From the IMG/VR virus record IMGVR_UViG_3300031839_000090, positions 1-25,670 of that record: 25,670 bases of DNA. One strand, 5' to 3'. The stretch comes from a virus. The notes below the pieces were generated by a model. It did not search any database, was not told where the DNA came from, and saw nothing but the letters and a program-made list of their open reading frames with translations. Below are positions 6,418-13,126 of the stretch, in pieces (position 1 is the first letter of the stretch; the number at the start of each line of letters is the position of its first letter). The position numbers were made by a program, and so were the translations under genes.

Positions 6418-7326
6418 ATGGCTATTTCTCGCGCACAACTAGCAAAAGAGCTAGAACCGGGACTAAACGCACTGTTTGGGCTGGAGTATGGACGTTACGA
6501 AAACGAGCATAGTGAAATCTTTGAAGAAGAAAGCTCTGATCGGGCGTTCGAAGAAGAAGTTATGCTCGGAGGGTTTGCAACAGCACCTGTTAAGAGTGAG
6601 GGTGGAGCAATTTCTTTTGATGATGCTCAAGAGACTTACACCGCTCGGTACACTCACGAAACCATTGCGCTTGCGTTCTCTATCACAGAGGAAGCAATCG
6701 AAGACAATCTTTATGATCGTCTGGCTTCGCGTTACACCAAAGCGTTGGCTCGTTCGATGGCTACAACAAAACAGATCAAAGCTGCAGCTATCCTAAACAA
6801 CGCGTTCTCTACTGGTGCTAATGCAATAGGTGACGGCGCAGCATTGTGTTCTTCGGCTCACCCTTCTCTGTCCGGCAACCAAAGAAACTTGCTGTCTACA
6901 GCGGCTGATCTTAACGAGACTTCGTTAGAGCAGATGTTAATTGACATTGCAGGGTTTACGGATGAGCGCGGTTTAAAAATCGCGGTTCGTGGTACGAAGC
7001 TTATTATTCCAAAAGAGCTTCAGTTTATTGCAGAGCGGGTTATGAACTCTAATCTGCGTAGTGGCACTGCGGACAATGACAACAACGCGATTAAGAACAT
7101 GGGCATGTTGCCAGAAGGGGCGTCTGTAAATCACTTCCTTACTGACACAGACGCGTTCTTTATTAAAACTGACGCACCTAACGGCTTTAAGTACTTTAAC
7201 CGTGCTGCAATCAAGACTGCTATGGAAGGCGATTTTGATACGGGCAACATGCGGTTTAAAGCGCGTGAGCGTTACTCGTTTGGTGTATCGGATTGGCGTT
7301 GCGTCTTCGGAACACCCGGAGCGTAA
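6418..7326 (+). CDS. Major capsid protein, HK97-fold
   Basis: This 302-aa protein has features of a phage coat protein: an N-terminal helical arm (AQLAKELEPGLNALFGLEY), an extended E-loop-like segment, YTARYTHETIALAFSITEEAIEDNLYDRL, a long spine-type helix (RYTKALARSMATTKQIKAAAILNNAF), and a C-terminal part with LIIPKELQFIAERVMNS and FKARERYSFGVSDWRCVFG. The ITEEAxxDN...ALARSM...AAxILNxAF pattern is what I associate with the Mu gpT-like / uncultured marine phage coat family. Context (scaffold upstream, terminator right after) supports high-level late expression. AAGGAG precedes the ATG. No protease or propeptide site is evident. Confidence 0.85.
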   Translation: MAISRAQLAKELEPGLNALFGLEYGRYENEHSEIFEEESSDRAFEEEVMLGGFATAPVKSEGGAISFDDAQETYTARYTHETIALAFSITEEAIEDNLYDRLASRYTKALARSMATTKQIKAAAILNNAFSTGANAIGDGAALCSSAHPSLSGNQRNLLSTAADLNETSLEQMLIDIAGFTDERGLKIAVRGTKLIIPKELQFIAERVMNSNLRSGTADNDNNAIKNMGMLPEGASVNHFLTDTDAFFIKTDAPNGFKYFNRAAIKTAMEGDFDTGNMRFKARERYSFGVSDWRCVFGTPGA

Positions 7327-7350
7327 ATTACGCACAATCTTGTGTTTTAA

Positions 7351-7379
7351 GGGGCAGCTTCGGTTGCCCCTTTCTTTTT
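7351..7379 (+). terminator. Rho-independent terminator after the coat gene
   Basis: An 8-bp stem (GGGGCAGC with GUUGCCCC, one G-U pair) closes on a UUCG tetraloop at 7359-7362 and is followed by TTTCTTTTT (7371-7379). This is a textbook intrinsic terminator 24 nt after the major capsid stop. It is the only strong one seen in the window and splits the capsid block from the later structural genes. Confidence 0.9.
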
Positions 7380-7456
7380 GTTTAAATATTGTGTATTCTT
7401 TTGTTATCCCTGACAGCCACAGGATTTGGCTGACTAACCCAAGACAGGAGATTGAC
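7380..7456 (+). promoter_or_regulatory. Leader after the terminator, possible promoter region
   Basis: This AT-rich stretch after the terminator is where a new transcript for the downstream genes should start. A weak sigma70-like pair (TTGTTT at 7378-7383, TGTTAT at 7402-7407, 18-nt spacing) can be drawn, but neither box is close to consensus, so a phage-specific promoter is as likely. A small hairpin (CAGCCA at 7414-7419 with TGGCTG at 7427-7432, 7-nt loop) lies ahead of the ACAGGAG ribosome binding site. Confidence 0.3.
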
Positions 7457-8074
7457 ATGGGTACTACAACATTTAACGGACCAGTTCGGTCTGAAAACGG
7501 CTTTGAAACCGTATCTAAAAATGCGACTACTGGTGCTATTACAATTACCAGTGGTTCGAAAATGGGAACTGAAGCTGCTGGCGGTGCGGGCATTGAAGGA
7601 ACGGCTGCTGTTTACGTTACGCAAGTAGAGCGTTTTAAAAGCGATACCGCAACAAACGTAAACATCGTAAAAACAACTCTTTTGATTGATCTTACTGGTT
7701 TGCGTTCAACTGCGGCGGGTGACATCATTGGTAAAGATGGTTCTGGCGTTGCTTACATTGGTCGCGTTACAACGGCGAATCAAGGTACAGTATTCGGCGT
7801 AACCATGCTGTGCCTTGAAACCCCAGCAGGCGGTGATCCAGATATTAATTTGCATTCTGCTACTGAAGCTACAGGTGTTGAAGATACACCCATTTCTGAT
7901 TTAACTGAGACTTTGATTATTAACTCAGGTGATTTGGCAGCAGGTAGTTTGGTCGCTGGTGGCGATATTGCAGCAGATCAATATCTTTACCTAACTGCGG
8001 GTGCAACAACAGATGCAGATTATACAGCGGGTAGATTACTTATTACAATCACTGGCTATGACGTTGCTTCTTAA
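7457..8074 (+). CDS. Virion structural protein, 205 aa
   Basis: The start ATG at 7457 follows ACAGGAG at good spacing. The frame is open much further upstream (from 7202, through the coat gene and terminator), but that extension is not coding. The protein starts MGTTTFNGPVRSENGFETV and is a Gly/Ala/Thr-rich beta protein (LLIDLTGLRSTAAGDIIGKDG, YIGRVTTANQGTVFGVTMLCLETP, GDIAADQYLYLTAGAT), ending RLLITITGYDVAS. This N-terminus is one I recognise from marine phage and cyanophage virion proteins. It may decorate the head or be a neck protein. It is the first gene of the transcription unit after the terminator. Confidence 0.75.
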   Translation: MGTTTFNGPVRSENGFETVSKNATTGAITITSGSKMGTEAAGGAGIEGTAAVYVTQVERFKSDTATNVNIVKTTLLIDLTGLRSTAAGDIIGKDGSGVAYIGRVTTANQGTVFGVTMLCLETPAGGDPDINLHSATEATGVEDTPISDLTETLIINSGDLAAGSLVAGGDIAADQYLYLTAGATTDADYTAGRLLITITGYDVAS

Positions 8075-8096
8075 CCTAACATAAGGAGTAATTAAT

Positions 8097-8501
8097 ATGG
8101 CAGATGCTGTAACGTCACAGACACTTATCGACGGCGGCAAACAAGTCGTCATGAAATTTACAAACGTTTCGGATGGAACGGGTGAAAGTGCTGTAACCAA
8201 AGTAGATGTTTCTGCGTTAGAAACCAGTGTAGATGGTGACACTTGTACTGGTGTTGTTATTGAGCGCATTTGGTGGCAGTGCATTGGTATGAAAGTCAAG
8301 ATTTTGTTTGACGCAACTACTGACGCGTTTTGCATTGAGCTTGGTGAGAACCAAAGTGGGGATCACGACTACACTGCGTTTGGCGGTTTAACCAACAACG
8401 CGGGTAGTGGAAAGACGGGCGACATTAACTTTACTACGGTAGGTCACACTAGCGCAGATACATATACAATTATCCTGTACATGCGTAAGAAGTATGACTA
8501 A
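8097..8501 (+). CDS. Virion structural protein, 134 aa
   Basis: This beta-rich protein (MADAVTSQTLIDGGKQVVMKFTNVSDGTGES...) has a conserved-looking core, VVIERIWWQCIGMKVKILFD, and a C-terminal strand, YTIILYMRKKYD. It has a strong ATAAGGAG Shine-Dalgarno sequence and similar composition to the product of 7457-8074, so the pair are probably co-expressed virion proteins. The family resembles cyanophage structural proteins of the same size, from memory. No enzyme motifs are present. The last 8 nt overlap the next gene if that gene starts at 8494. Confidence 0.7.
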   Translation: MADAVTSQTLIDGGKQVVMKFTNVSDGTGESAVTKVDVSALETSVDGDTCTGVVIERIWWQCIGMKVKILFDATTDAFCIELGENQSGDHDYTAFGGLTNNAGSGKTGDINFTTVGHTSADTYTIILYMRKKYD

Positions 8502-8772
8502 GGGCAAGATGCCTGCACGAAACAAAAAGAATTTTCGTCCCACTAAATCTGGGGCGGGAATGACGGAAAAAGGTGTAAAAGCCTACAGAGCTAAAAACCC
8601 CGGATCGAAGCTTCAAACGGCGGTTACAGGCAAGGTTAAAGCGGGAAGCAAAGACGCCAAGCGGCGCAAGTCTTTTTGTGCGCGGTCCGCGGGTCAGATG
8701 AAGAAGTTTCCAAAGGCGGCTAAAGACCCTAATAGTCGGTTACGCCAAGCTAGAAAAAGGTGGAAGTGTTGA
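8494..8772 (+). CDS. Very basic conserved phage protein (DUF6321-like)
   Basis: This 92-aa protein has about 30 Lys/Arg against 3 acidic residues. The core KNFRPTKSGAGMTEKGVKAY, KNPGSKLQTAVTGKVKAGSK, KRRKSFCARSAGQMKK matches the small conserved family found in marine myo- and podoviruses that I know as DUF6321 (from memory, unverified). The start could be ATG 8494 (8-nt overlap) or ATG 8509, which has AGGG at 8501-8504. Strong basicity suggests nucleic-acid or procapsid-lattice binding. It is the first of a run of four basic proteins interrupted by one small membrane protein. Confidence 0.8.
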   Translation: MTKGKMPARNKKNFRPTKSGAGMTEKGVKAYRAKNPGSKLQTAVTGKVKAGSKDAKRRKSFCARSAGQMKKFPKAAKDPNSRLRQARKRWKC

Positions 8773-8773
8773 C

Positions 8774-8959
8774 ATGAAGCGCGATGTTTTTTCAGGTTTA
8801 TGTGGCGCAGCTTTTTTAGCTTATTTGGGGTGGATGGGCGTCACACTGTTTGAGTTACACACGCTAACGGCACTTCTTTATGCAGATACTGAGGAACTAC
8901 TTAAAGTTGTTGAGAACAACACAGCTAAAATAAAAGAATTAGCTAAATACTACGATTAA
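8774..8959 (+). CDS. Small single-TM protein, 61 aa
   Basis: After MKRDVF, one hydrophobic segment spans about residues 7-30 (SGLCGAAFLAYLGWMGVTLF), followed by a helical, charged tail (LLKVVENNTAKIKELAKYYD) with heptad-like spacing. It starts 1 nt after the upstream stop. AGGTGGAAG lies at a usable distance. It is a small membrane protein with a cytoplasmic or periplasmic coiled tail. It could be an additional lysis factor or a virion membrane-interaction protein. No family recognised. Confidence 0.55.
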   Translation: MKRDVFSGLCGAAFLAYLGWMGVTLFELHTLTALLYADTEELLKVVENNTAKIKELAKYYD

Positions 8960-8973
8960 AGGGGAAACCGTTA

Positions 8974-9168
8974 ATGGCCTATTCACGTAAGTCCAAAGGT
9001 GCGTCCAAGAAATCTAAGGGTAGCAAGATTTGTCCTGCGGGGAAAGCTTGGGCTCAAAGAACTTTTGATACTTATCCTTCCGCTTATGCAAACATGGCTG
9101 CATCTAAGTATTGCAAGGACCCGAACTATGCCAAGGGAGCCAAGGGTAAGAAGAAGGCGTCAGCGTAA
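8974..9168 (+). CDS. Basic small conserved phage protein (KICPAGKAW type)
   Basis: This 64-aa protein has Lys/Ser-rich ends (SRKSKGASKKSKGSK, AKGAKGKKKASA) around a conserved core, ICPAGKAWAQRTFDTYPSAYANMAASKYCKDPNY. It has two Cys and only two acidic residues. The same core occurs in marine phages and cyanophages next to other small basic proteins (from memory). AAAGGGG lies before the ATG, and the stop overlaps the next ATG. It is probably a DNA-binding or capsid-internal protein (inference from charge and position). Confidence 0.7.
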   Translation: MAYSRKSKGASKKSKGSKICPAGKAWAQRTFDTYPSAYANMAASKYCKDPNYAKGAKGKKKASA

Positions 9169-9566
9169 TGGGTGCTTTAAAAGATTGGGTAAAACAGGAT
9201 TGGGTTAGGATTGGGACCGATGGTAAAATCAAAGGTAAATGTGGTACTTCGAAAGATAAGAAGAACCCTGATCGATGCTTGCCTCGGTCTAAAGCGGCTT
9301 CTCTTTCCCAATCTCAAAGAGCTTCAACGGCTCAGAAGAAAAAACGAGAAGGCTCTAAAGGTAAAACAAACGTTAAAAACACCAAAGCCGCTGAAGTTAA
9401 ACATGCAAGGTTTGGCGGAGAAATATCCAACCAAAAACAATCCCGCAAGAGGCCCGCGCCGAAAAAAATGAGCGACGGAGGGCAGGTTGCACGAGGATGT
9501 GGGATAGTTCTGGCAAAAAATCGTAAAAGAACAAAACTTCCGTACAGAAACTCGGTCATCACATAA
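9168..9566 (+). CDS. Basic two-module protein (DUF5872-like plus RGCG tail)
   Basis: Residues 1-70 (LKDWVKQDWVRIGTDGKIKGKCG, KNPDRCLPRSKAASLSQSQR, KKKREGSKGKTNVKNTK) resemble the DUF5872 family of cyanophages (from memory). Residues about 95-132 form a separate tail, KKMSDGGQVARGCGIVLAKNRKRTK. That tail type (GG-x-x-A-R-G-C-G ... N-R-K-K-T-K) is found as a whole small protein or C-terminal end in other marine phages. The protein therefore looks like a fusion of two small basic families. It is highly Lys/Arg-rich. The start overlaps the previous stop (TAATG). Function is unknown. Nucleic-acid binding is plausible. Confidence 0.7.
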   Translation: MGALKDWVKQDWVRIGTDGKIKGKCGTSKDKKNPDRCLPRSKAASLSQSQRASTAQKKKREGSKGKTNVKNTKAAEVKHARFGGEISNQKQSRKRPAPKKMSDGGQVARGCGIVLAKNRKRTKLPYRNSVIT

Positions 9567-9576
9567 GGAGACTAAC

Positions 9577-9837
9577 ATGGCTGTTAAGAAAAAGAAGAAG
9601 GCAAAAGGTTACGCGGCGGGCGGCAAGGTACGTCGCATGTCTAAAGGCGGAGCGATGGGCGGCAAGATGCCCCGTCGCATGTCTAAAGGCGGAGCGATGG
9701 GCGGCAAGATGCCTCCTAAAATGATGGGCGGGGGTGCTTCTATGACGTTGCCTCAACTTAGAGCGGCAGCAAAACAACGGGGCATGACGCTTTCGCCTAT
9801 GAAGAAAATGGCAAAGGGTGGCAAGGTTAAAAAATAA
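9577..9837 (+). CDS. Gly/Lys/Met repeat protein, 86 aa, no acidic residues
   Basis: The protein has about 25 Lys/Arg and no Asp or Glu. It begins AVKKKKKAKGYAAGGKV, has two copies of RRMSKGGAMGGKMP, a middle helix, TLPQLRAAAKQRGMTLSP, and ends KKMAKGGKVKK. TAAGGAG precedes the ATG. The composition resembles histone-tail-like or protamine-like proteins, so binding of DNA inside the head is a reasonable guess. The short middle helix with LPQLRAAAKQRG looks like a SAP-type or Rho-N-type helix start, but it is too short to call. Confidence 0.65.
   Translation: MAVKKKKKAKGYAAGGKVRRMSKGGAMGGKMPRRMSKGGAMGGKMPPKMMGGGASMTLPQLRAAAKQRGMTLSPMKKMAKGGKVKK
9631..9713 (+). repeat. Perfect tandem direct repeat, 41 nt at 42-nt period
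   Basis: Bases 9631-9671 and 9673-9713 are identical and encode the 14-residue unit RRMSKGGAMGGKMP twice in frame. Identity at all synonymous positions shows a recent duplication by slippage or recombination. Copy number may vary between related phages. Confidence 0.95.
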
Positions 9838-9840
9838 TTC

Positions 9841-10515
9841 ATGGCATATCTGTATTCTAACGTGCCTTATTTTAAGGCGTGGGTGAGGCGTGAGTATACA
9901 CACAATCATCAGAAGTATCATGGCGAGTTTTTACACGCTATGGTGATAGGCGTCACAACGTTGCCAAATAGATGCTTGAGCTTTCAAGTTATGTTTACGG
10001 GCAGTGCTGCGGAAGGGGAGGACGAGGACGAAGTTCATGGTGGTGCCATGTGGGCAAGAATGCCTATAACGGCATTAGTTGGAGATATACCTTTGGAGGA
10101 ATGGCCTGAACCTATGGAGACTTATGCCGCGCAGCCTTGGGACTGTGCGTCTCATCATCATTCGGTTTTTGTTATGGATAGAACCACGCCTTGTCCTTGG
10201 CTGGCAAAAATAAATGGCGAAATGTACCCAGCTAAATATTTGTTTACGGTAGATTATACGGAAAGCGAGATAGCGGATGATCCTGCGCAGCATAAGCAGA
10301 GTCATGTTTTGCAGCTTTTAGAAGCGGGTAGTTGGACAGGAAACATAGTGGCCTTACCAAACAACCGCGTTAGAGTTACGCATCCCGCGTGGTTTGTTAC
10401 AGGTGAGGGGCCCCCTGACTTCAAACCTTCTCAGCATGTACATTACTCTAAATCTGATTTAGACTACACCTTAGACGTTAATCGAATATTCGATAATCTG
10501 TACAACGAGGAATGA
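9841..10515 (+). CDS. Conserved unknown protein, 224 aa
   Basis: This soluble protein starts AYLYSNVPYFKAWVRREYTH and is rich in Trp, His and Pro. A block around residues 58-70 is acidic (AAEGEDEDEVHGGAMWARMP). Other stretches include CASHHHSVFVMD, CPWLAKINGEMYPAKYLFTVDY and VTHPAWFVTGEGPPDFKP. Scattered His/Cys could bind metal, but no known motif is clear. I associate similar proteins with structural regions of uncultured marine phages, with no assigned function. It lies between the basic-protein island and the first adaptor, separated from each by 1-3 nt, so it is part of the late structural operon. Confidence 0.7.
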   Translation: MAYLYSNVPYFKAWVRREYTHNHQKYHGEFLHAMVIGVTTLPNRCLSFQVMFTGSAAEGEDEDEVHGGAMWARMPITALVGDIPLEEWPEPMETYAAQPWDCASHHHSVFVMDRTTPCPWLAKINGEMYPAKYLFTVDYTESEIADDPAQHKQSHVLQLLEAGSWTGNIVALPNNRVRVTHPAWFVTGEGPPDFKPSQHVHYSKSDLDYTLDVNRIFDNLYNEE

Positions 10516-10516
10516 C

Positions 10517-11185
10517 ATGGCGGTTTCAAACAGCGTAGATTTCGAACTGGATGTAGATGAATACATTGAGGAAGCTTTTGAGCGTTGCGGCTTAGAGGTG
10601 AAGACAGGTTATGATTTAAAGACAGCAAAGCGTTCTTTGAATCTTATGTTGGCTGATTGGGCAAACCGTGGATTAAACCAGTGGACGATTGCACAACGCA
10701 CTGAAACGATGGTTGAGGGAACAGGAGCATACGCTCTTAGTACGGATATTATTGATATTTTGTCCGTGGTTGTTCAACGTGACGGAACGGACTACTCTTT
10801 GTCTAGGTTAAGCCGAGAGGAGTATTTAAACATACCCAACAAGGCCACCAAAGGTCGTCCTAATCAATTTTTTCTAGATCGACAAATTATACCTAGTTTA
10901 AAAATTTGGCCCACGCCGGAAAACAGTACAGACGTTGTGTATTATAATGCACTTACGCGCATGGATGATGCGGACACATATATTAACACTTTAGACATGC
11001 CTTTTAGGTTTTACCCCTGTTTAGCCGCGGGTTTGGCTTATTATATCTCGGTAAAACGAGCCCCGCAGCGCGTACAACTATTGAAAGCCATGTATGAGGA
11101 AGAGTTTGAACGTGCAATGACGGAAGACCGTGATAGAGCTTCGTTTAACGTGGTGCCGCAGTATCAGTACTATAGGACGGGTTGA
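10517..11185 (+). CDS. Head-tail adaptor (P22 gp4-like)
   Basis: This 222-aa protein has VDEYIEEAFERCGLE and LKTAKRSLNLMLADWANRGLNQW at the N-terminus, a beta middle with YALSTDIIDILSV, the PNQFFLDRQ...LKIWPTPENSTDVVYYNALTRM segment, and a C-terminal helix, FRFYPCLAAGLAYYISVKRAPQRVQLLKAMYEEEFERAMTEDRDR. This is the pattern of the adaptor proteins that bind under the portal ring in P22/SU10-like short-tailed phages. It would connect the portal to the tail hub. The stop overlaps the next ATG by one base (TGATG). The assignment is from remembered family pattern and gene order. Confidence 0.78.
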   Translation: MAVSNSVDFELDVDEYIEEAFERCGLEVKTGYDLKTAKRSLNLMLADWANRGLNQWTIAQRTETMVEGTGAYALSTDIIDILSVVVQRDGTDYSLSRLSREEYLNIPNKATKGRPNQFFLDRQIIPSLKIWPTPENSTDVVYYNALTRMDDADTYINTLDMPFRFYPCLAAGLAYYISVKRAPQRVQLLKAMYEEEFERAMTEDRDRASFNVVPQYQYYRTG

Positions 11186-11541
11186 TGACCAAGTTTGCAA
11201 GTGGAAAAAACGCTTTTGCAATTTCTGACCGTTCTGGTTTTCGGTATCGGTATAAGGATATGCGAAAAGAATGGAACGGTTTGTTGGTTGGTAGGGATGA
11301 GTGGGAAGCCAAACAGCCTCAGCTAGGTCCTTTTAGAGAGGTTTCTGATCCGCAGGCTTTGCAGGATGCACGTCCTCAGTTTCCTGATACGAACACGCCG
11401 TTTATGGTTAAAACTACTAACGGAATTACTTATTTAGGAAACGGGAACTGGGCTACGTCAGGAACCGCGGAACTTCCAACGGAAATAAACAATACTGTAG
11501 CTTTAGAGGGCTCAGTAGGTGAGGTCACGGTGACAACATGA
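11185..11541 (+). CDS. Small structural protein with VTVTT C-terminus, 118 aa
   Basis: I use the ATG at 11185, which shares a base with the previous stop, rather than the in-frame TTG at 11182. The N-terminal part, DRSGFRYRYKDMRKEWNGLLVGRDEWEAKQPQL, resembles a conserved segment beside adaptors in marine phages. The C-terminal part is beta-like and ends GSVGEVTVTT. The 103-aa product at 19711-20022 ends GSVGSVTVTT, so the two share a C-terminal signature. It probably belongs to the neck or tail. The function is unknown. The stop overlaps the next start. Confidence 0.65.
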   Translation: MTKFASGKNAFAISDRSGFRYRYKDMRKEWNGLLVGRDEWEAKQPQLGPFREVSDPQALQDARPQFPDTNTPFMVKTTNGITYLGNGNWATSGTAELPTEINNTVALEGSVGEVTVTT

Positions 11542-12395
11542 GCTACACATACACAGCACTTAAAACAGCCATACAAGATTACACGGAAAACGACGAAACA
11601 ACGTTTGTTAAAACCCTGCCTATTTTTATTAAAAATACAGAAGAGCGTATTTTAAAAAATGTACAGTTAAGCTTGTTTCAAAAGAATGTTTCTGGAACTC
11701 TAACTTCCAGCAATAAGTTTTTAAACTGCCCCAGTGATTTTTTAGCTCCGTTTTCTTTATCCTTTACTAATAGTAGTACTCAACAGATATTCTTAGATTT
11801 TAAAAACTCGGACTTTGTTCAATCGTTTACCCCGAATGCTGCGGTTACGGGACCGCCTCGGTATTACGCGCAATACGATTTACAAAACTTTATTATAGCG
11901 CCTACACCGGACAGTGGGTACGCGGTGGAGCTTCACTATTTCTATCGTCCGTTGAGTTTAACGCAAAGCGCTTTTACGTTAACGTTAACCAGTGTTGTAG
12001 GTACTTTTACCGCGGCGGATACGATTACTGGATCAACTAGCGGTCAATCTAGCGGAGTTAACGCTGTACCGTCTTCCACAACGCTGACTGTTGTAATTCC
12101 AAGCGGCGACTATGTTGTTGGAGAAACGATTACGGGAAGTGACACGGGTGCTACCGCGGTAATCTCAGCTATTGGAGCGGATACAACTGTTTCGTGGCTC
12201 AGTGACAACGCCGAAATTGCCATGTTGTACGGCTCGTTGATGGAAGCCTACATTTTTATGAAGGGTGAGCAGGATATGGAAGCGTTATATGAGAAGCGGT
12301 TTGGAGAGGCTATTATGGGACTGAAGATGCTGGGAGAAGCCAAAGAAGTTACCGATGAATACCGTACTGGACCTGTAGTGAGGCCAAAACAATGA
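11538..12395 (+). CDS. Phage adaptor protein with duplicated beta insert, 285 aa
   Basis: The N-terminal (YTALKTAIQDYTENDETTFV, FIKNTEERILKNVQL) and C-terminal (WLSDNAEIAMLYGSLMEAYIFMKGEQDMEALYEKRFGEAI) helices match the adaptor family seen in marine podoviruses. PPRYYAQYDLQNFIIAPTPDSGYAVELHYFYRP is the central strand block. Between them, residues 147-216 are an insert made of two 35-residue repeats (TLTLTS...TITGSTSGQ and TLTVVI...TITGSDTGA). The start overlaps the previous stop (ATGA). It is a likely second head-tail connector, with the insert projecting outward (inference). Confidence 0.75.
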   Translation: MSYTYTALKTAIQDYTENDETTFVKTLPIFIKNTEERILKNVQLSLFQKNVSGTLTSSNKFLNCPSDFLAPFSLSFTNSSTQQIFLDFKNSDFVQSFTPNAAVTGPPRYYAQYDLQNFIIAPTPDSGYAVELHYFYRPLSLTQSAFTLTLTSVVGTFTAADTITGSTSGQSSGVNAVPSSTTLTVVIPSGDYVVGETITGSDTGATAVISAIGADTTVSWLSDNAEIAMLYGSLMEAYIFMKGEQDMEALYEKRFGEAIMGLKMLGEAKEVTDEYRTGPVVRPKQ

Positions 12396-12691
12396 ACAAT
12401 ATGTCTTTTGGCGTGTCCATGTCTAACGATTTTAAGGTTGGTGTTGAGACTACGAATAACCGAGGCTTTACGCCGGAAGAAACTGCGTTGCGTTGCGTAA
12501 ACAAGATAATTGGTGTTTCCGACAACGCTCCTCCTGCCATACGGGATCAGGCCCGTGCATATCGCTCCGAGATGGAGAAGATAATTTCGGTGTATATGAA
12601 ACAGGCTATCCAAAGTGACCGTACTACGGTATACAATGCAATAAAGGATTCTGGTCAGCCCGAGTTGGCCGAATATATAAGGAAAATGTAG
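12392..12691 (+). CDS. Small helical conserved structural-region protein, 99 aa
   Basis: After a short N-terminal strand region (SFGVSMSNDFKVGVETTNNRG), the protein is helical: FTPEETALRCVNKIIGVSDNAPPAIRDQARAYRSEMEKIISVYMKQAI, then TVYNAIKDSGQPELAEYIRKM. I recall the GFTPEE...RCVNKI...SDxAPPAIRDQA pattern as common in marine phage structural clusters, without known function. It overlaps the adaptor by 4 nt (ATGA) and abuts the next gene. It could be a tail assembly chaperone or connector component. Confidence 0.7.
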   Translation: MNNMSFGVSMSNDFKVGVETTNNRGFTPEETALRCVNKIIGVSDNAPPAIRDQARAYRSEMEKIISVYMKQAIQSDRTTVYNAIKDSGQPELAEYIRKM

Positions 12692-13126
12692 ATGGCTTTC
12701 AGTGGCAACTTTCTATGCACGTCGTTCAAAGTAGAACTAATGAAGGGCGTACATAACTTTACGGCAGCAAGTGACCAATTTAAACTGGCCTTGTATGATA
12801 ACAGCGCCAGTTTCACCGCGGCAACAACTGCGTACACTTCTAGTAACGAGATTACTGGTACGAATTACACAGCGAAGGGCAACTTTCTTACCAGTGTAAC
12901 ACCTACGTCCAGTAGTACAACGGCGTTTACAGATTTTGCTGACGAGGTGTTTTCTACGGTAACCATTTCGGGAGTGCGGGGCGCGTTAATCTTTAACGAG
13001 GCGGCATCCGGTGATCCGACAGTTTGTGTACTAGATTTTGGCGCGGATAAGGCGGCTAGTTCTGGCGACTTTACGATTGTATTCCCCACGGCTAATGCCT
13101 CTAACGCGATTATTCGGATAGCCTAA
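12692..13126 (+). CDS. Conserved beta structural protein, 144 aa
   Basis: It starts AFSGNFLCTSFKVELMKGVHNF and continues as a beta-rich, Thr/Ser/Ala-rich chain (DQFKLALYDNSASF, YTSSNEITGTNYT, GVRGALIFNEAASGDPTVCVLDFGADKAASSGDFTIVFP). This arrangement (a protein describing a 'phage tail/virion' beta-sandwich of about 145 residues) recurs in marine phage genomes (from memory). It follows directly on the previous stop, and its own stop overlaps the next ATG. It is probably a tail or fibre-attachment component. There are no catalytic motifs. Confidence 0.7.
   Translation: MAFSGNFLCTSFKVELMKGVHNFTAASDQFKLALYDNSASFTAATTAYTSSNEITGTNYTAKGNFLTSVTPTSSSTTAFTDFADEVFSTVTISGVRGALIFNEAASGDPTVCVLDFGADKAASSGDFTIVFPTANASNAIIRIA

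Noticed and set aside
7414-7432. tRNA or riboswitch in the post-terminator leader
   Set aside because: Only one 6-bp stem is present in 77 nt, with no cloverleaf, CCA end or known aptamer pattern.
7202-7456. Upstream extension of the 7457-8074 gene through the coat gene
   Set aside because: The frame is open, but it overlaps the coat CDS and passes the terminator. The ATG at 7457 has a proper ribosome binding site and gives the N-terminus typical of the family.
9631-9713. Possible CRISPR-like array
   Set aside because: There are only two units separated by a single base, in frame within a coding gene. It is a tandem coding duplication.
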